Shown one piece after another: positions 1 through 10,170 of a stretch of DNA of 64,000 bases. The first letter of the stretch is position 1. Every line of letters begins with the position of its first letter. Origin of the DNA: Pelagihabitans pacificus (GTDB taxonomy: Bacteria; Bacteroidota; Bacteroidia; Flavobacteriales; Flavobacteriaceae). The stretch is taken from contig NZ_VIKU02000001.1 of NCBI RefSeq assembly GCF_009371985.2, forward strand, positions 1,302,001 to 1,366,000, read 5' to 3'. The translations under genes were made by a program, and so were the position numbers. The notes under the pieces were generated by a model. That model was not told the DNA's origin, made no database searches, and worked only from the letters and a program-made list of their open reading frames with translations.

Positions 1-1
1 C

Positions 2-1588
2 CCATTGATAAAAGTCCCTGGGGACTGGAACACGCAAAAAGAAAAACTTTACTACTACGAAGGAACCGTCTGGTACAAAAAGTCCTTTGATTATACCAAG
101 GCCCATGATTCCAATAGGGTGTTCGTTTATTTTGGCGCGGCGAACTATGAAGTTGATATCTATTTAAACGGGGAAAAATTAGGAAAGCACGTAGGAGGCT
201 TTACGCCCTTTCAATTTGAGGTGTCCCCCTTGCTCAGGGAAAAAGACAACTTCCTTATCGTAAAGGTCGATAACAAACGGAAGCGGGAAGCCGTACCGAC
301 CTTGAATACCGATTGGTGGAATTACGGAGGATTGACCAGGGACGTAAAACTGATAGAGACCCCAGGCACCTATATAAATGATTATTTCATACAGCTTAAG
401 AAAGATGACAATCGATTGATTACTGGTTATCTTGAACTCAACGGCGATGATGTATCCAACAAAAAAATCACCCTTGAAATACCGGAATTGAAACTCAAAA
501 AAGAGCTACTTACCAATGTCGAAGGGAAAGCCCTCTTGGAAATCAAAACAAAAAAAATCCAATATTGGAGTCCGGAAAATCCAAAACTTTATGAGGTACT
601 ACTGCGCACGGATGGGGAAACACTACAAGACCATATCGGATTTCGGACCATCAACACCGAAGGAAAATATATTTTGCTTAATGGGGAACCGACTTTCTTA
701 AGGGGTATCTGCCTTCATGAAGAAAGTCCCAACGAAGGGGGAGGACGGGCCAATTCGCAGGAGGAAGCCCGAAAACTATTAGGTTGGGCCAAGGAACTGG
801 GCTGCAATTTTGTACGCCTGGCCCACTACCCCCATAACGAGTATATAATTCGCGAAGCGGATAAAATGGGAATCATGGTTTGGGAGGAGGACCCCGTTTA
901 TTGGACCATCGACTGGGAAAACGAGGCGACCTACCGGAATGCCGAGAACCAACTTTCCGAAGTCATTCATCGCGATAAGAACCGTGCATCCGTCATCATT
1001 TGGTCAATGGCCAACGAAACCCCGACCAGTGGTGCGCGAAACGAATTTTTGGGAAGTCTTGCCGAACACGCTCGGCAAATGGACCCAACCCGACTCATCA
1101 GTGCAGCCTTGGAAATAAGTCGGTATGAGGGGAATCCCACTACCCTCACCATCAGCGATTCCTATGCCGATGTGGTCGATGTGTTGAGTTTTAACCAATA
1201 CATCGGCTGGTACGTGGGCACCCCCGAGCTTGCCCAACGGATTACATGGAAAATTACTCAGGACAAGCCAGTCATCATCTCGGAATTTGGTGCAGGTGCC
1301 AAATACGGATTTCACGGTGATGCCCTCACAAGGTGGTCTGAGGAGTACCAGGCCGACCTGTACAAAGAAACCTTAAAGATGATCGACAAAATTGAAAAAC
1401 TGCAGGGGGTTACGCCCTGGATCTTAAAGGACTTCCGATCACCCAGAAGACTTTTGAACGGAATCCAGGACGACTACAATCGAAAAGGGTTGATTTCGGA
1501 TAAAGGGGAAAAAAAACAAGCGTTTTTTGTGTTACAAGACTATTATCAAAAAAAGCCATGGAAAATGAGTAACAACTTCCCAAAGTGA
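2..1588 (+). CDS. Beta-glucuronidase-like glycoside hydrolase family 2 enzyme (5' end cut by window)
   Basis: The frame is open to the left edge, so the N-terminus, including any signal peptide, lies outside the window. Counting from the TTG at base 5, the order is a sugar-binding jelly roll (about 1-125), an immunoglobulin-like domain (about 125-220) and a TIM barrel (about 225-525). The acid/base glutamate is E338 in WSMANE and the nucleophile is E427 in IISEFG. A YNRKG motif at 491-495 matches the NxKG signature that contacts the carboxylate of glucuronides in known beta-glucuronidases. The role is therefore probably release of terminal glucuronic acid from an oligosaccharide, in the periplasm or outer envelope. 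A beta-galactosidase-type specificity is the alternative. The visible part is about 85-90 percent of a usual 600-aa enzyme. Confidence 0.85.
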   Translation, partial: PLIKVPGDWNTQKEKLYYYEGTVWYKKSFDYTKAHDSNRVFVYFGAANYEVDIYLNGEKLGKHVGGFTPFQFEVSPLLREKDNFLIVKVDNKRKREAVPTLNTDWWNYGGLTRDVKLIETPGTYINDYFIQLKKDDNRLITGYLELNGDDVSNKKITLEIPELKLKKELLTNVEGKALLEIKTKKIQYWSPENPKLYEVLLRTDGETLQDHIGFRTINTEGKYILLNGEPTFLRGICLHEESPNEGGGRANSQEEARKLLGWAKELGCNFVRLAHYPHNEYIIREADKMGIMVWEEDPVYWTIDWENEATYRNAENQLSEVIHRDKNRASVIIWSMANETPTSGARNEFLGSLAEHARQMDPTRLISAALEISRYEGNPTTLTISDSYADVVDVLSFNQYIGWYVGTPELAQRITWKITQDKPVIISEFGAGAKYGFHGDALTRWSEEYQADLYKETLKMIDKIEKLQGVTPWILKDFRSPRRLLNGIQDDYNRKGLISDKGEKKQAFFVLQDYYQKKPWKMSNNFPK

Positions 1589-1691
1589 TTTTGATCATGG
1601 TACGAATAGGTCAAAAAGCTCCTGTTCTTAGGTTCTCAGGTATTTTGATGTTCCCTAAAATTCCGCTACCTTAAGTATCAAATACCGGGGT

Positions 1692-3938
1692 ATGCCAATT
1701 CTTTCCAAAAAATCCTCCAAAAAGGACAAAGTCAAATATTTTGGAACCTTTCAAGGTGTTTTCACGCCCACCGTCCTGACCATTCTAGGGGTCATCATGT
1801 ACATACGACATCCTTGGGTGGTCGGCAATGCCGGAGTGGTCGGGGCCATGGTCATCGTGGCGATCTCGGTGGCGATTACCTTGTTTACAAGTTTATCGAT
1901 GGCTTCAATGACTACCAATATCCGGATCGAATCCGGGGGTGCCTTTTCCATTATTTCACAGTCATTGGGCTTGGAAATCGGAGGGAGTATCGGCATCCCG
2001 CTCTATTTGGCCCAAGCCTGCGTTGTGGCGATGTACATCTTTGGATTCCGTGAGGGCTGGCTATGGATTTTTCCAGACCACAACCCACTGATTATAGACA
2101 TCCTCACTTTTGGTGTAATAGCGCTAATAGCCGGTATTAGCACCGATGTAGCATTCAAAATACAGTATGTTATCATGGCCATTATTGCCGGATCCATTGT
2201 TTCCATTGTCGCGGGAGCATTTCAATCTCCTTTGGATTTGGAACAATTGAATTGGTTTGGCAGCTATGAAGGGGAACCTATCATCGACGCCTCTTCGGGC
2301 GCTATCATGGGGTTTAAACCCGCCACTTTTTGGACCGTATTTGCTGTCTTCTTTCCTGCCGTTACCGGCATCATGGCCGGCGTAAATATGTCCGGGGAGT
2401 TAAGCAATCCAAGAAAAAGTATCCCCCAGGGCACTTTGATTGCCGTAGTACTCACCGGTATTATTTATCTGCTACTAATACTTGTTGCCTCGGTAATAGC
2501 TTCTCCTTACGAACTTGTTAGCGATTATTACATATTTATCGATAAGGCCTTTTGGAAACCTATTGTGGTCGCTGGCCTTCTTGGTGCAACCTTTTCCTCT
2601 GCATTGAGCTCCATGGTCGGGGCTCCAAGAATTCTATTGGCTTTGGGGCAGAAAAATATCTTGCCTAAAAGCACCTTTTTTTCAAAGGTAAGCGCTACGG
2701 GGGAACCACGGAACGCCATCTACTTTTCAATGGTCATCGTTATCATATCATTACTGTTCAGAAATTTAAATGCGATTGCCCCTTTAATTACGATGTTTTT
2801 TCTGATTACCTATGCCATGATCAATGTAGTGGTGCTGATCGAACAGAGTTTGGGCCTTCCCAGTTTTAGACCCATGTTAAAAGTACCGATCATCATCCCC
2901 CTAATTGGAACAGCAGGCTGTTTGTTGGTCATGTTCATTATTAATTCGACCATTTCACTTATTTCGCTCGCCATCGTCGTCGCTTTTTACGCAGTGCTCA
3001 TCAACAAAGTGCTGATTCAAACGAAGGGCGATGTGAGAAGTGGGCTATTTACCGCTATCGCAAACTGGGCCACGAAAATTTCCAGCGAGCTCTCCCCTAC
3101 GAAAGAGGCTCGTGCCTGGCAACCGGAACTATTGGTTCCCATAGAATCGGCCAAGGAAGTAAAAGGAGCGTACCGTTTGATCTATGCCCTTACCTACCCC
3201 AAAGGCTCGGTCAAAGTTCTTGGGATGATGCTGGGAGGAGAGGAAGAGCGGCTTCGACTGTATCTACCGAAATTGATGGATTCATTTAGAAAGGCCAATA
3301 TTTCCTCCTCCTATACCCTTGTGGATGGCGAGGATTTCGGCAAGACGGTAAGTATCAGCATGCAAGCCCTGGAAACTGCCTTTTTTAAACCCAACACCAT
3401 CTTTTTAAAGCTTGATGAAAACAAGCACGGGCTGCAGGAAAAATACATGCCGATCATTCTGGAAACCAAAAAGAGAAACTGGGGGCTGGTACTTTTGGCC
3501 ACTTTTGAAGGGGTCGGTTTTGGCATAGAAAAAACCATCAATGTGTGGTTGGATATTGTACCTGAGAATTGGGAAAGCACGCTAAATATCGGAAACAACG
3601 ACCTTGCCATTTTGACCGCATTGATTATTCGGAAAAACTGGGACGCAAAAATAAACATCATCAAAACCAGAAGGGAAGAAAGTCCCCTATCGGAAAAAGA
3701 AATTTTCGCTCAATTGGAGCAAATAAAAGTTCTTGCCAGGATGCCCCAGGACACCCAAATACGAATCGTGATGCGTACACCCGATATGTGGGGGCAAGCG
3801 CCCCTTGCCGATTTGAACATTCTTGAACTACCCAATAAAGAGGGACTTGACCTTCGCCGACTACAAGAAATTCCCAATAAGCTTCGTACCGCCTGTTTGT
3901 TTACCTTGGATTCAAATGTAGAGAATGCATTGATTTAG
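1692..3938 (+). CDS. Cation-chloride cotransporter-like (SLC12/APC superfamily) membrane carrier
   Basis: This is a 748-aa inner-membrane protein. About 12 hydrophobic segments fill residues 15-450, and a soluble C-terminal domain of nearly 280 residues follows. The first segment, with GVFTPTVLTILGV followed by MYIRHPWVVG, is the typical opening of SLC12-type cation-chloride cotransporters, as is the ESGGAFSIISQSLG region after the second and third segments. The family moves Na+ and/or K+ with Cl- in eukaryotes; bacterial homologues are often annotated only as amino acid permeases and the substrate here is unknown. The ATG at 1692 gives the conserved start directly before KYFGTFQGVF. It stands alone, about 100 bp after the GH2 gene, so a shared transcript is possible but not shown. 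Confidence 0.8.
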   Translation: MPILSKKSSKKDKVKYFGTFQGVFTPTVLTILGVIMYIRHPWVVGNAGVVGAMVIVAISVAITLFTSLSMASMTTNIRIESGGAFSIISQSLGLEIGGSIGIPLYLAQACVVAMYIFGFREGWLWIFPDHNPLIIDILTFGVIALIAGISTDVAFKIQYVIMAIIAGSIVSIVAGAFQSPLDLEQLNWFGSYEGEPIIDASSGAIMGFKPATFWTVFAVFFPAVTGIMAGVNMSGELSNPRKSIPQGTLIAVVLTGIIYLLLILVASVIASPYELVSDYYIFIDKAFWKPIVVAGLLGATFSSALSSMVGAPRILLALGQKNILPKSTFFSKVSATGEPRNAIYFSMVIVIISLLFRNLNAIAPLITMFFLITYAMINVVVLIEQSLGLPSFRPMLKVPIIIPLIGTAGCLLVMFIINSTISLISLAIVVAFYAVLINKVLIQTKGDVRSGLFTAIANWATKISSELSPTKEARAWQPELLVPIESAKEVKGAYRLIYALTYPKGSVKVLGMMLGGEEERLRLYLPKLMDSFRKANISSSYTLVDGEDFGKTVSISMQALETAFFKPNTIFLKLDENKHGLQEKYMPIILETKKRNWGLVLLATFEGVGFGIEKTINVWLDIVPENWESTLNIGNNDLAILTALIIRKNWDAKINIIKTRREESPLSEKEIFAQLEQIKVLARMPQDTQIRIVMRTPDMWGQAPLADLNILELPNKEGLDLRRLQEIPNKLRTACLFTLDSNVENALI

Positions 3939-4005
3939 ACGTGATCGGCCTACTTCAATGTACAGTTGCCATCAACCTTCTCACCTAGAGATCCCGGCAA
4001 TGGAC

Positions 4006-4300
4006 AGACCCCGACGCTATCGGTCGGGGTTAACCTGCCATGACCATGAGCGTCAGGGTGCGGTCTACTGTCTTATGTGCGGGCGATGCCCTGTCGGGGA
4101 TGGAACTTGGGAGAACCAAGAGACCCCGACGCTATCGGTCGGGATTAACCTGCCATGACCGTGAGCGTCAGGGTTCGGTCTACTGTCTTATGTGCGGGCG
4201 ATGCCCTGTCGGGGACGAAACTTGGGAAACCCCGGAGACCCCGACGCTATCGGTCGGGGTTAATTCGGTCTACTGTCTTATGTGCGGGCGATGCCCTTCA
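4006..4300. repeat. 115-bp tandem repeat, about 2.6 copies, each containing a CCCCGAC/GTCGGGG hairpin
   Basis: Units begin at 4006, 4121 and 4236, exactly 115 bp apart, and are near-identical. The third lacks roughly 28 bp after the hairpin and fades out near 4300. Each unit carries an inverted repeat (arms ACCCCGAC and GTCGGGGT, loop GCTATCG) at 4008-4030, 4123-4145 (one mismatch) and 4238-4260. The unit length is not a multiple of three, so the frames running through it are not a repeated protein. This stretch fills most of the 445-bp gap between the cotransporter and the lipoprotein gene. No other gene was seen in the gap. Confidence 0.9.
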
Positions 4301-4383
4301 TAATACAGGGCCTCATTAAAAAGAACCGCCCCGAACATAATGTCCAGGGCGATTCCTAACTAAATAACCAACCAAAAAAATTA

Positions 4384-5298
4384 TTATTTTTTTCTACTTC
4401 GCTTTACCTTCATTATAGGATTCGAAGTTTTTTGTCTCTTTTTATCAATCGAATTTTTATCCGATTTCAGATACTCATTGTACCCCCTTCCTCGAAACTC
4501 ATAGACCGTTCCGCTATCTGGATGATACAACTCGATAGTACTGTCATTAATAACGTAGAGTTCAAAGTAATCATTGCCCATGAAGTCGTAAGCAAGTGTT
4601 AAAGTTTTGAGCATTTCATCGTTTTCTACGTCATACACCTGATAATTGCCCTCAAAATCCCACTGCAGGTTGGAAACCGGTGTACCAGGGGCATCTACCG
4701 ATGATTTGAAAAAGGATGGTAAAAACTGCAAATAGTTCTCGTCATCAAAGTCGTTAATCGCTCCTTCCTCGCTCGTGTATACTTTCTCCCAGGCATCATA
4801 CTCCTGTAGTAAGTAATTGATGTTGTCGTAGAAGACAAAGTCATAGTCAAAATTATTGGCTTGATAACCATTTAGAAAATAGGAGGTATTGGAACGTGGA
4901 TCTCGCAATTCGATGGTATTCCCATTTACCGCAAATACATCCAACAGCCAAAGTCCGTCGACATCATGATCGATTTCAACCGTTCCCCGAAGCGTACTGT
5001 AATACCCAACATCAATCCCTAATCCGTTTCCGGTTTTCCCGATACCGACAATATTGTTATTGGCATACACCGTTCCGTTCACGAAGGAAATGGTAAATGC
5101 CCTCTGCAGGAAAGGAACCTCGCCGTTACCTCGGGTCGCATTGATATCAACATACCACAAATCATACGAACGCAACACCTGATCGGTATTAAAAGCCGAT
5201 TCCTCGATAAATTCATCCTCGATGATGACTTCGGTATAACAAGAGGTCAGTAAGGTTCCGACCATTACAAATCCTAGAAGTAGTCTTATCGCTTTCAT
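4384..5298 (-). CDS. Conserved flavobacterial lipoprotein of unknown function
   Basis: The 304-aa protein has a lipoprotein signal with lipobox LLTSC (Cys20), followed by an acidic stretch typical of outer-membrane or surface sorting. The mature part holds what look like two related beta-rich halves: both contain a WxxD/WDFEG-like start and a strand reading NxTIELxxPxS(N/G)T (residues about 120-145 and 245-265). The C-terminus is Lys/Arg/Ser-rich. Homologues are, as far as I recall, sometimes labelled nicotinic acid mononucleotide adenyltransferase in databases. No nucleotidyltransferase motif such as HxGH is visible, so that label is not supported. The gene is monocistronic and divergent from gpsA. 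Confidence 0.8.
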   Translation of the reverse strand: MKAIRLLLGFVMVGTLLTSCYTEVIIEDEFIEESAFNTDQVLRSYDLWYVDINATRGNGEVPFLQRAFTISFVNGTVYANNNIVGIGKTGNGLGIDVGYYSTLRGTVEIDHDVDGLWLLDVFAVNGNTIELRDPRSNTSYFLNGYQANNFDYDFVFYDNINYLLQEYDAWEKVYTSEEGAINDFDDENYLQFLPSFFKSSVDAPGTPVSNLQWDFEGNYQVYDVENDEMLKTLTLAYDFMGNDYFELYVINDSTIELYHPDSGTVYEFRGRGYNEYLKSDKNSIDKKRQKTSNPIMKVKRSRKK

Positions 5299-5477
5299 AC
5301 GCTTTCGTTTTATGATTCCTTTTATTTAAAACAAGCTCCATGCCATATTTTTTAACCGACTGATAATCAGTGTTTAAAATTTGAATTTTTTATTTGATTA
5401 CTTTTGGTGCTGAAATTTTTAGTAAACCACCTCGGGGCAAGCCCTGTAGGCATTGAAATGAAATTTAATTTTGATTT

Positions 5478-5516
5478 CGACGCCTGCCCGACCAACGTTC
5501 AGGCGGGCAAGCGTCG
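5478..5516. repeat. REP-like imperfect hairpin
   Basis: Nested arms CGACGC (5478-5483) and GCGTCG (5511-5516) enclose GCCCG (5486-5490) and CGGGC (5504-5508). The composition (GCCTGCCCG / CAGGCGGGC) resembles the extragenic palindromes common in marine flavobacteria. Confidence 0.65.
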
Positions 5517-5529
5517 GAGCATTTTAAAT

Positions 5530-5603
5530 CTCGATTATCGAGTAAACAGAACAAACGGTCGGATGCGTTCATCCGACCTTAAGATTTCCATCTTCATGGA
5601 AAT
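5530..5603 (+). promoter_or_regulatory. Three successive perfect stem-loops in the gpsA leader region
   Basis: The stem-loops are CTCGAT/ATCGAG (5530-5542, one-base centre), GGTCGGATG/CATCCGACC with loop CGTT (5557-5578) and ATTTCCAT/ATGGAAAT with loop CTTC (5584-5603). All arms are perfect. The final loop ends 23 nt before the gpsA start codon. There is no U-run directly after them, so they are not plain terminators. A leader structure, a small RNA or a protein-binding array are all possible. Confidence 0.5.
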
Positions 5604-5626
5604 GAAAATTAACTATAATACAGACT

Positions 5627-6616
5627 ATGAAATTTGCCGTGCTGGGCGGCGGTAGCTGGGCCACCGCCATTGTAAAAATGCTCTTGGTCAATCAGGAAAA
5701 AGTAGGTTGGTATATGCGCAATTCGGATGCCATCGGATTTCTCAAAATCCAAAAACACAATCCGAACTACTTGACTTCCGTCACCTTCGATACGGATAAG
5801 TTGGAATTGACAGATGATATCAATACGGCCATCGAAAAAGCCGATATCTTGATTTTTGCGATTCCCTCCGCTTTTTTGGAAACAGAGTTACAAAAACTGA
5901 CCGTTTCGTTGAAAGATAAAATCGTATTCTCCGCCATCAAGGGAATAGTTCCCGAGAGCGGATTGATAGTTGGGGAACATTTTCACGAAAAATATGACAT
6001 TCCCTTTAAGAACATAGGGGTCATTACTGGTCCCTGCCATGCCGAGGAGGTGGCCCTAGAGCGGTTATCCTACCTTACAATTGCTTGTGCCGACCAAGAG
6101 AAGGCCCAATACGTGGCCGATAATCTTGCCAGTAGCTATATAAAAACCAAAATTACCAAGGATATTATCGGTACCGAATATGCCGCCATGCTCAAGAATA
6201 TTTATGCCATTGCCGCTGGTATCGCGCACGGACTCGGGTATGGTGACAATTTCCAAAGTGTGTTGATGAGTAACGCCATTCGGGAAATGAAACGTTTTAC
6301 AAAGCGTATTCACAAAATTGACCGGAACATTAATGACTCCGCCTATTTGGGCGACCTTTTGGTAACGGGCTATTCAACCTTTAGCCGTAATCGTATGTTC
6401 GGAAATATGATCGGTAAGGGCTATACCGTAAAGAGTGCCCAAATGGAAATGCGGATGGTAGCCGAAGGCTATTACGCCGCCGAAAGTGCCTATAAACTAA
6501 AAGCGACCTTCAAAAAAAAGGTCAAGACACCGATTATCGACGCCGTCCATGCAGTACTCTATGAGGGGAAGGATGCAAAAAAGGTTTTTAAGGCGTTGAC
6601 GGAGAAGTTGGATTGA
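5627..6616 (+). CDS. gpsA: NAD(P)-dependent glycerol-3-phosphate dehydrogenase
   Basis: The enzyme reduces dihydroxyacetone phosphate to sn-glycerol-3-phosphate for phospholipid synthesis in the cytoplasm. The 329 aa match the family length. The Rossmann motif GGGSWA is at 7-12, the conserved lysine in FSAIKG at K105, and the catalytic lysine in AMLKNIYAI at K190. GLGYGDN follows, and the C-terminal substrate domain is all-helical. The start ATG lies just before the nucleotide-binding strand MKFAVLGGG, as usual. It faces the glpK-glpD genes, so enzymes making and oxidising glycerol-3-phosphate lie next to each other in opposite orientation. Hairpins in the leader may affect its expression. 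Confidence 0.95.
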   Translation: MKFAVLGGGSWATAIVKMLLVNQEKVGWYMRNSDAIGFLKIQKHNPNYLTSVTFDTDKLELTDDINTAIEKADILIFAIPSAFLETELQKLTVSLKDKIVFSAIKGIVPESGLIVGEHFHEKYDIPFKNIGVITGPCHAEEVALERLSYLTIACADQEKAQYVADNLASSYIKTKITKDIIGTEYAAMLKNIYAIAAGIAHGLGYGDNFQSVLMSNAIREMKRFTKRIHKIDRNINDSAYLGDLLVTGYSTFSRNRMFGNMIGKGYTVKSAQMEMRMVAEGYYAAESAYKLKATFKKKVKTPIIDAVHAVLYEGKDAKKVFKALTEKLD

Positions 6617-6905
6617 CATTTGCTTTCAATCGAATGGGCCGGTAGCCTATTGAAGGCAAGATACCGCGTCGAACCTGCCTGCACCCAGCAAGTGGGAAAC
6701 AGCAAAACGCTCGTACTGAAGAAAGTTAAAGCTACTCCAATACATGGTCCATGACAAGCTCGGACTGACATTTTAGTCATTATTTGGCCTTATGCGGAAA
6801 CTAGGAACACTTACTGTCCTACTAAGCCTGTCGAAGACTTTTATAGCATATTCGTTCACAGGATTTCTTATAAAGTCAAACAATTTGTATGACGCAGCTA
6901 AAGAC

Positions 6906-8576
6906 TTAAACCCGCTCCAGTGAAAAATTGGAATGTTCTTCCAACTCGTGCTGTAGTGTTTCCTTCCATTGAAGCAATTGTGCGTCGTCTACTTTATAAA
7001 TTACCTTAAATTCTTCCAAAAGCGGTTCCATAAGCGAACGAACACTGTCAATATCAAAATACAACCGTCCGGTTCTGCGGATAAAGAAATCCATCGGATT
7101 CTGTACCATTTCATGATTGATGCCAAACCGTAGCTCGGCCTTTGCCAAGCGGATGGCATTGTCCGTATCATTCAGACTCGCATAGGTATCCAAAATCGCT
7201 TCCGTCTGCTTCCCGTAATTAGTTACGAGGAACCAAGCTGTATATTTTTCGAAACCGTCCAATTTGATTCGCTCATAGACCTCATCGATGTATTTGGTGA
7301 CATGCTTAAATTTCTTAAAGTCCACGTTCCCGGCCAATGGAATCGCATCGGTGGTACATTCCTTGATTTTTTGGCCGTAGTCTTCTTCCATTTTTTTGGC
7401 AATACGGTCCACTACCCGCTCGGCCATTTTACGGTACCCGGTCAACTTTCCGCCAGCAATACTGATCAAACCACTATCGGAAGTAAAGATCTCATCCTTA
7501 CGCGACAATTCGGAAGCCGATTTACCTTCTTCATGAATCAAGGGTCGGAGTCCGGCCCACGAAGAAACGATATCTTCCATCTCCAATTCAATGCTGGGGA
7601 ACATGTTGTTTACTGCCGAAATCAAATAGATGGCATCGGCCATGTCTGTACGGACGCGGTCTTTGTCATCTCGGTAATTCGTGTCGGTAGTTCCTATATA
7701 GGTAACTTTTCCCCTGGGTATGGCGAACATCATGCGCCCATCGGGAACGTCGAAATAGACCGACTGTTTCACGGGTAATCTTTCTTTGGGAAATACCAAA
7801 TGAACGCCTTTGGTCAAATGCAAGCGTTTTCCCTTTTTGGAATTATTTACGCTACGCAGCTCGTCAACCCATGGTCCCGCAGCACTGATGACATATTTTG
7901 ACTTGATTTGGAACGAATCTCCCGTGATGGCATCCTTGATTGTTACTCCGGCAATGGTATCGTTGTTATACAGAAAATCGGTTACCTCGGCATAGTTGAG
8001 CGCTAAAGCCCCGTACTGCAGACTGGTCTTGATGTTTTCGATTGTCAAGCGTGCATCATCGGTACGGTATTCCGCATAATATCCAGCACCTTTCAGAATT
8101 TTTTTGGGCAACAGGGGCTCCAGTTTTAACGCTTCCTTTTTCTCGAGCATTTTACGCTTATCGTCCCCTGTCACCTGTGCTAAAATGTCATAGACTTTGA
8201 GACCGATCGAGGTCAACCATTTGCCATAAGATCCGTTTTCGATCAGGGGCAATAACATCTTTTCGGGCAATACCAAATGGGGAGCCAATTTATGCACGAT
8301 TGCCCGCTCGGAGCCTACTTCCTTTACCAACCAAAAATCGAATTGCTTTAAATACCGCAAGCCACCATGAATCAATTTGGTGGATTTACTACTAGTGCCC
8401 GAGGCGAAATCGCCTTTTTCGACCAAGGCCACTTTAAGTCCACGGGAGGCCGCATCCAAAGCGATTCCACCGCCTGTGATTCCACCGCCGATGACGACTA
8501 AATCGAATTCTTCTTTCGAGAGTTTTTCGACTGTTTCCGTTCTATCCAAGTTTGAGAATTTGATGTTTCCTTTCAT
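6906..8576 (-). CDS. glpD: FAD-dependent glycerol-3-phosphate dehydrogenase
   Basis: This is a membrane-associated flavoenzyme that oxidises glycerol-3-phosphate to dihydroxyacetone phosphate and passes electrons to the quinone pool. The 556-aa sequence has the FAD-binding fingerprint VVIGGGITGGGIALDAASRG near residues 26-46. Next come the GDFASGTSSKSTKLIHGG motif of GlpD/GlpA proteins, a DAO-type oxidoreductase domain to about residue 370 and the C-terminal cap domain. It lies 15 bp downstream of glpK on the same strand, so the two are almost surely co-transcribed as a glycerol-use operon. No glycerol facilitator or repressor gene is present in the window. Confidence 0.95.
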   Translation of the reverse strand: MKGNIKFSNLDRTETVEKLSKEEFDLVVIGGGITGGGIALDAASRGLKVALVEKGDFASGTSSKSTKLIHGGLRYLKQFDFWLVKEVGSERAIVHKLAPHLVLPEKMLLPLIENGSYGKWLTSIGLKVYDILAQVTGDDKRKMLEKKEALKLEPLLPKKILKGAGYYAEYRTDDARLTIENIKTSLQYGALALNYAEVTDFLYNNDTIAGVTIKDAITGDSFQIKSKYVISAAGPWVDELRSVNNSKKGKRLHLTKGVHLVFPKERLPVKQSVYFDVPDGRMMFAIPRGKVTYIGTTDTNYRDDKDRVRTDMADAIYLISAVNNMFPSIELEMEDIVSSWAGLRPLIHEEGKSASELSRKDEIFTSDSGLISIAGGKLTGYRKMAERVVDRIAKKMEEDYGQKIKECTTDAIPLAGNVDFKKFKHVTKYIDEVYERIKLDGFEKYTAWFLVTNYGKQTEAILDTYASLNDTDNAIRLAKAELRFGINHEMVQNPMDFFIRRTGRLYFDIDSVRSLMEPLLEEFKVIYKVDDAQLLQWKETLQHELEEHSNFSLERV

Positions 8577-8591
8577 GCAATTTTTTGTTTC

Positions 8592-10160
<1,569 letters not shown>

Positions 10161-10170
10161 AAAAGGGATG

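Larger units (their letters stand above)
5299..5626. other. 328-bp divergent intergenic region with four hairpin elements
   Basis: This is the gap between the divergent lipoprotein gene and gpsA. It holds no convincing gene but has a dense series of inverted repeats, listed separately at 5478-5516, 5530-5542, 5557-5578 and 5584-5603. The last three lie within 100 bp of the gpsA start and would fall in its 5' leader if transcription begins upstream of them. Confidence 0.6.

Noticed and set aside
1004-1315. 103-aa minus-strand frame inside the GH2 gene
   Set aside because: Shadow of a strongly conserved glycoside hydrolase coding region; no independent support.
4006-4300. CRISPR array or repeated coding sequence in the 115-bp repeats
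   Set aside because: The units are 115 bp and contiguous, without short conserved repeats and variable spacers. The period is not a multiple of three, so the reading frames through it cannot be a repeated protein.
4384-5298. Nicotinic acid mononucleotide adenylyltransferase label for the lipoprotein
   Set aside because: No HxGH or related nucleotidyltransferase motif and a clear lipoprotein signal; the label I remember from similar proteins is probably a carried-over error.
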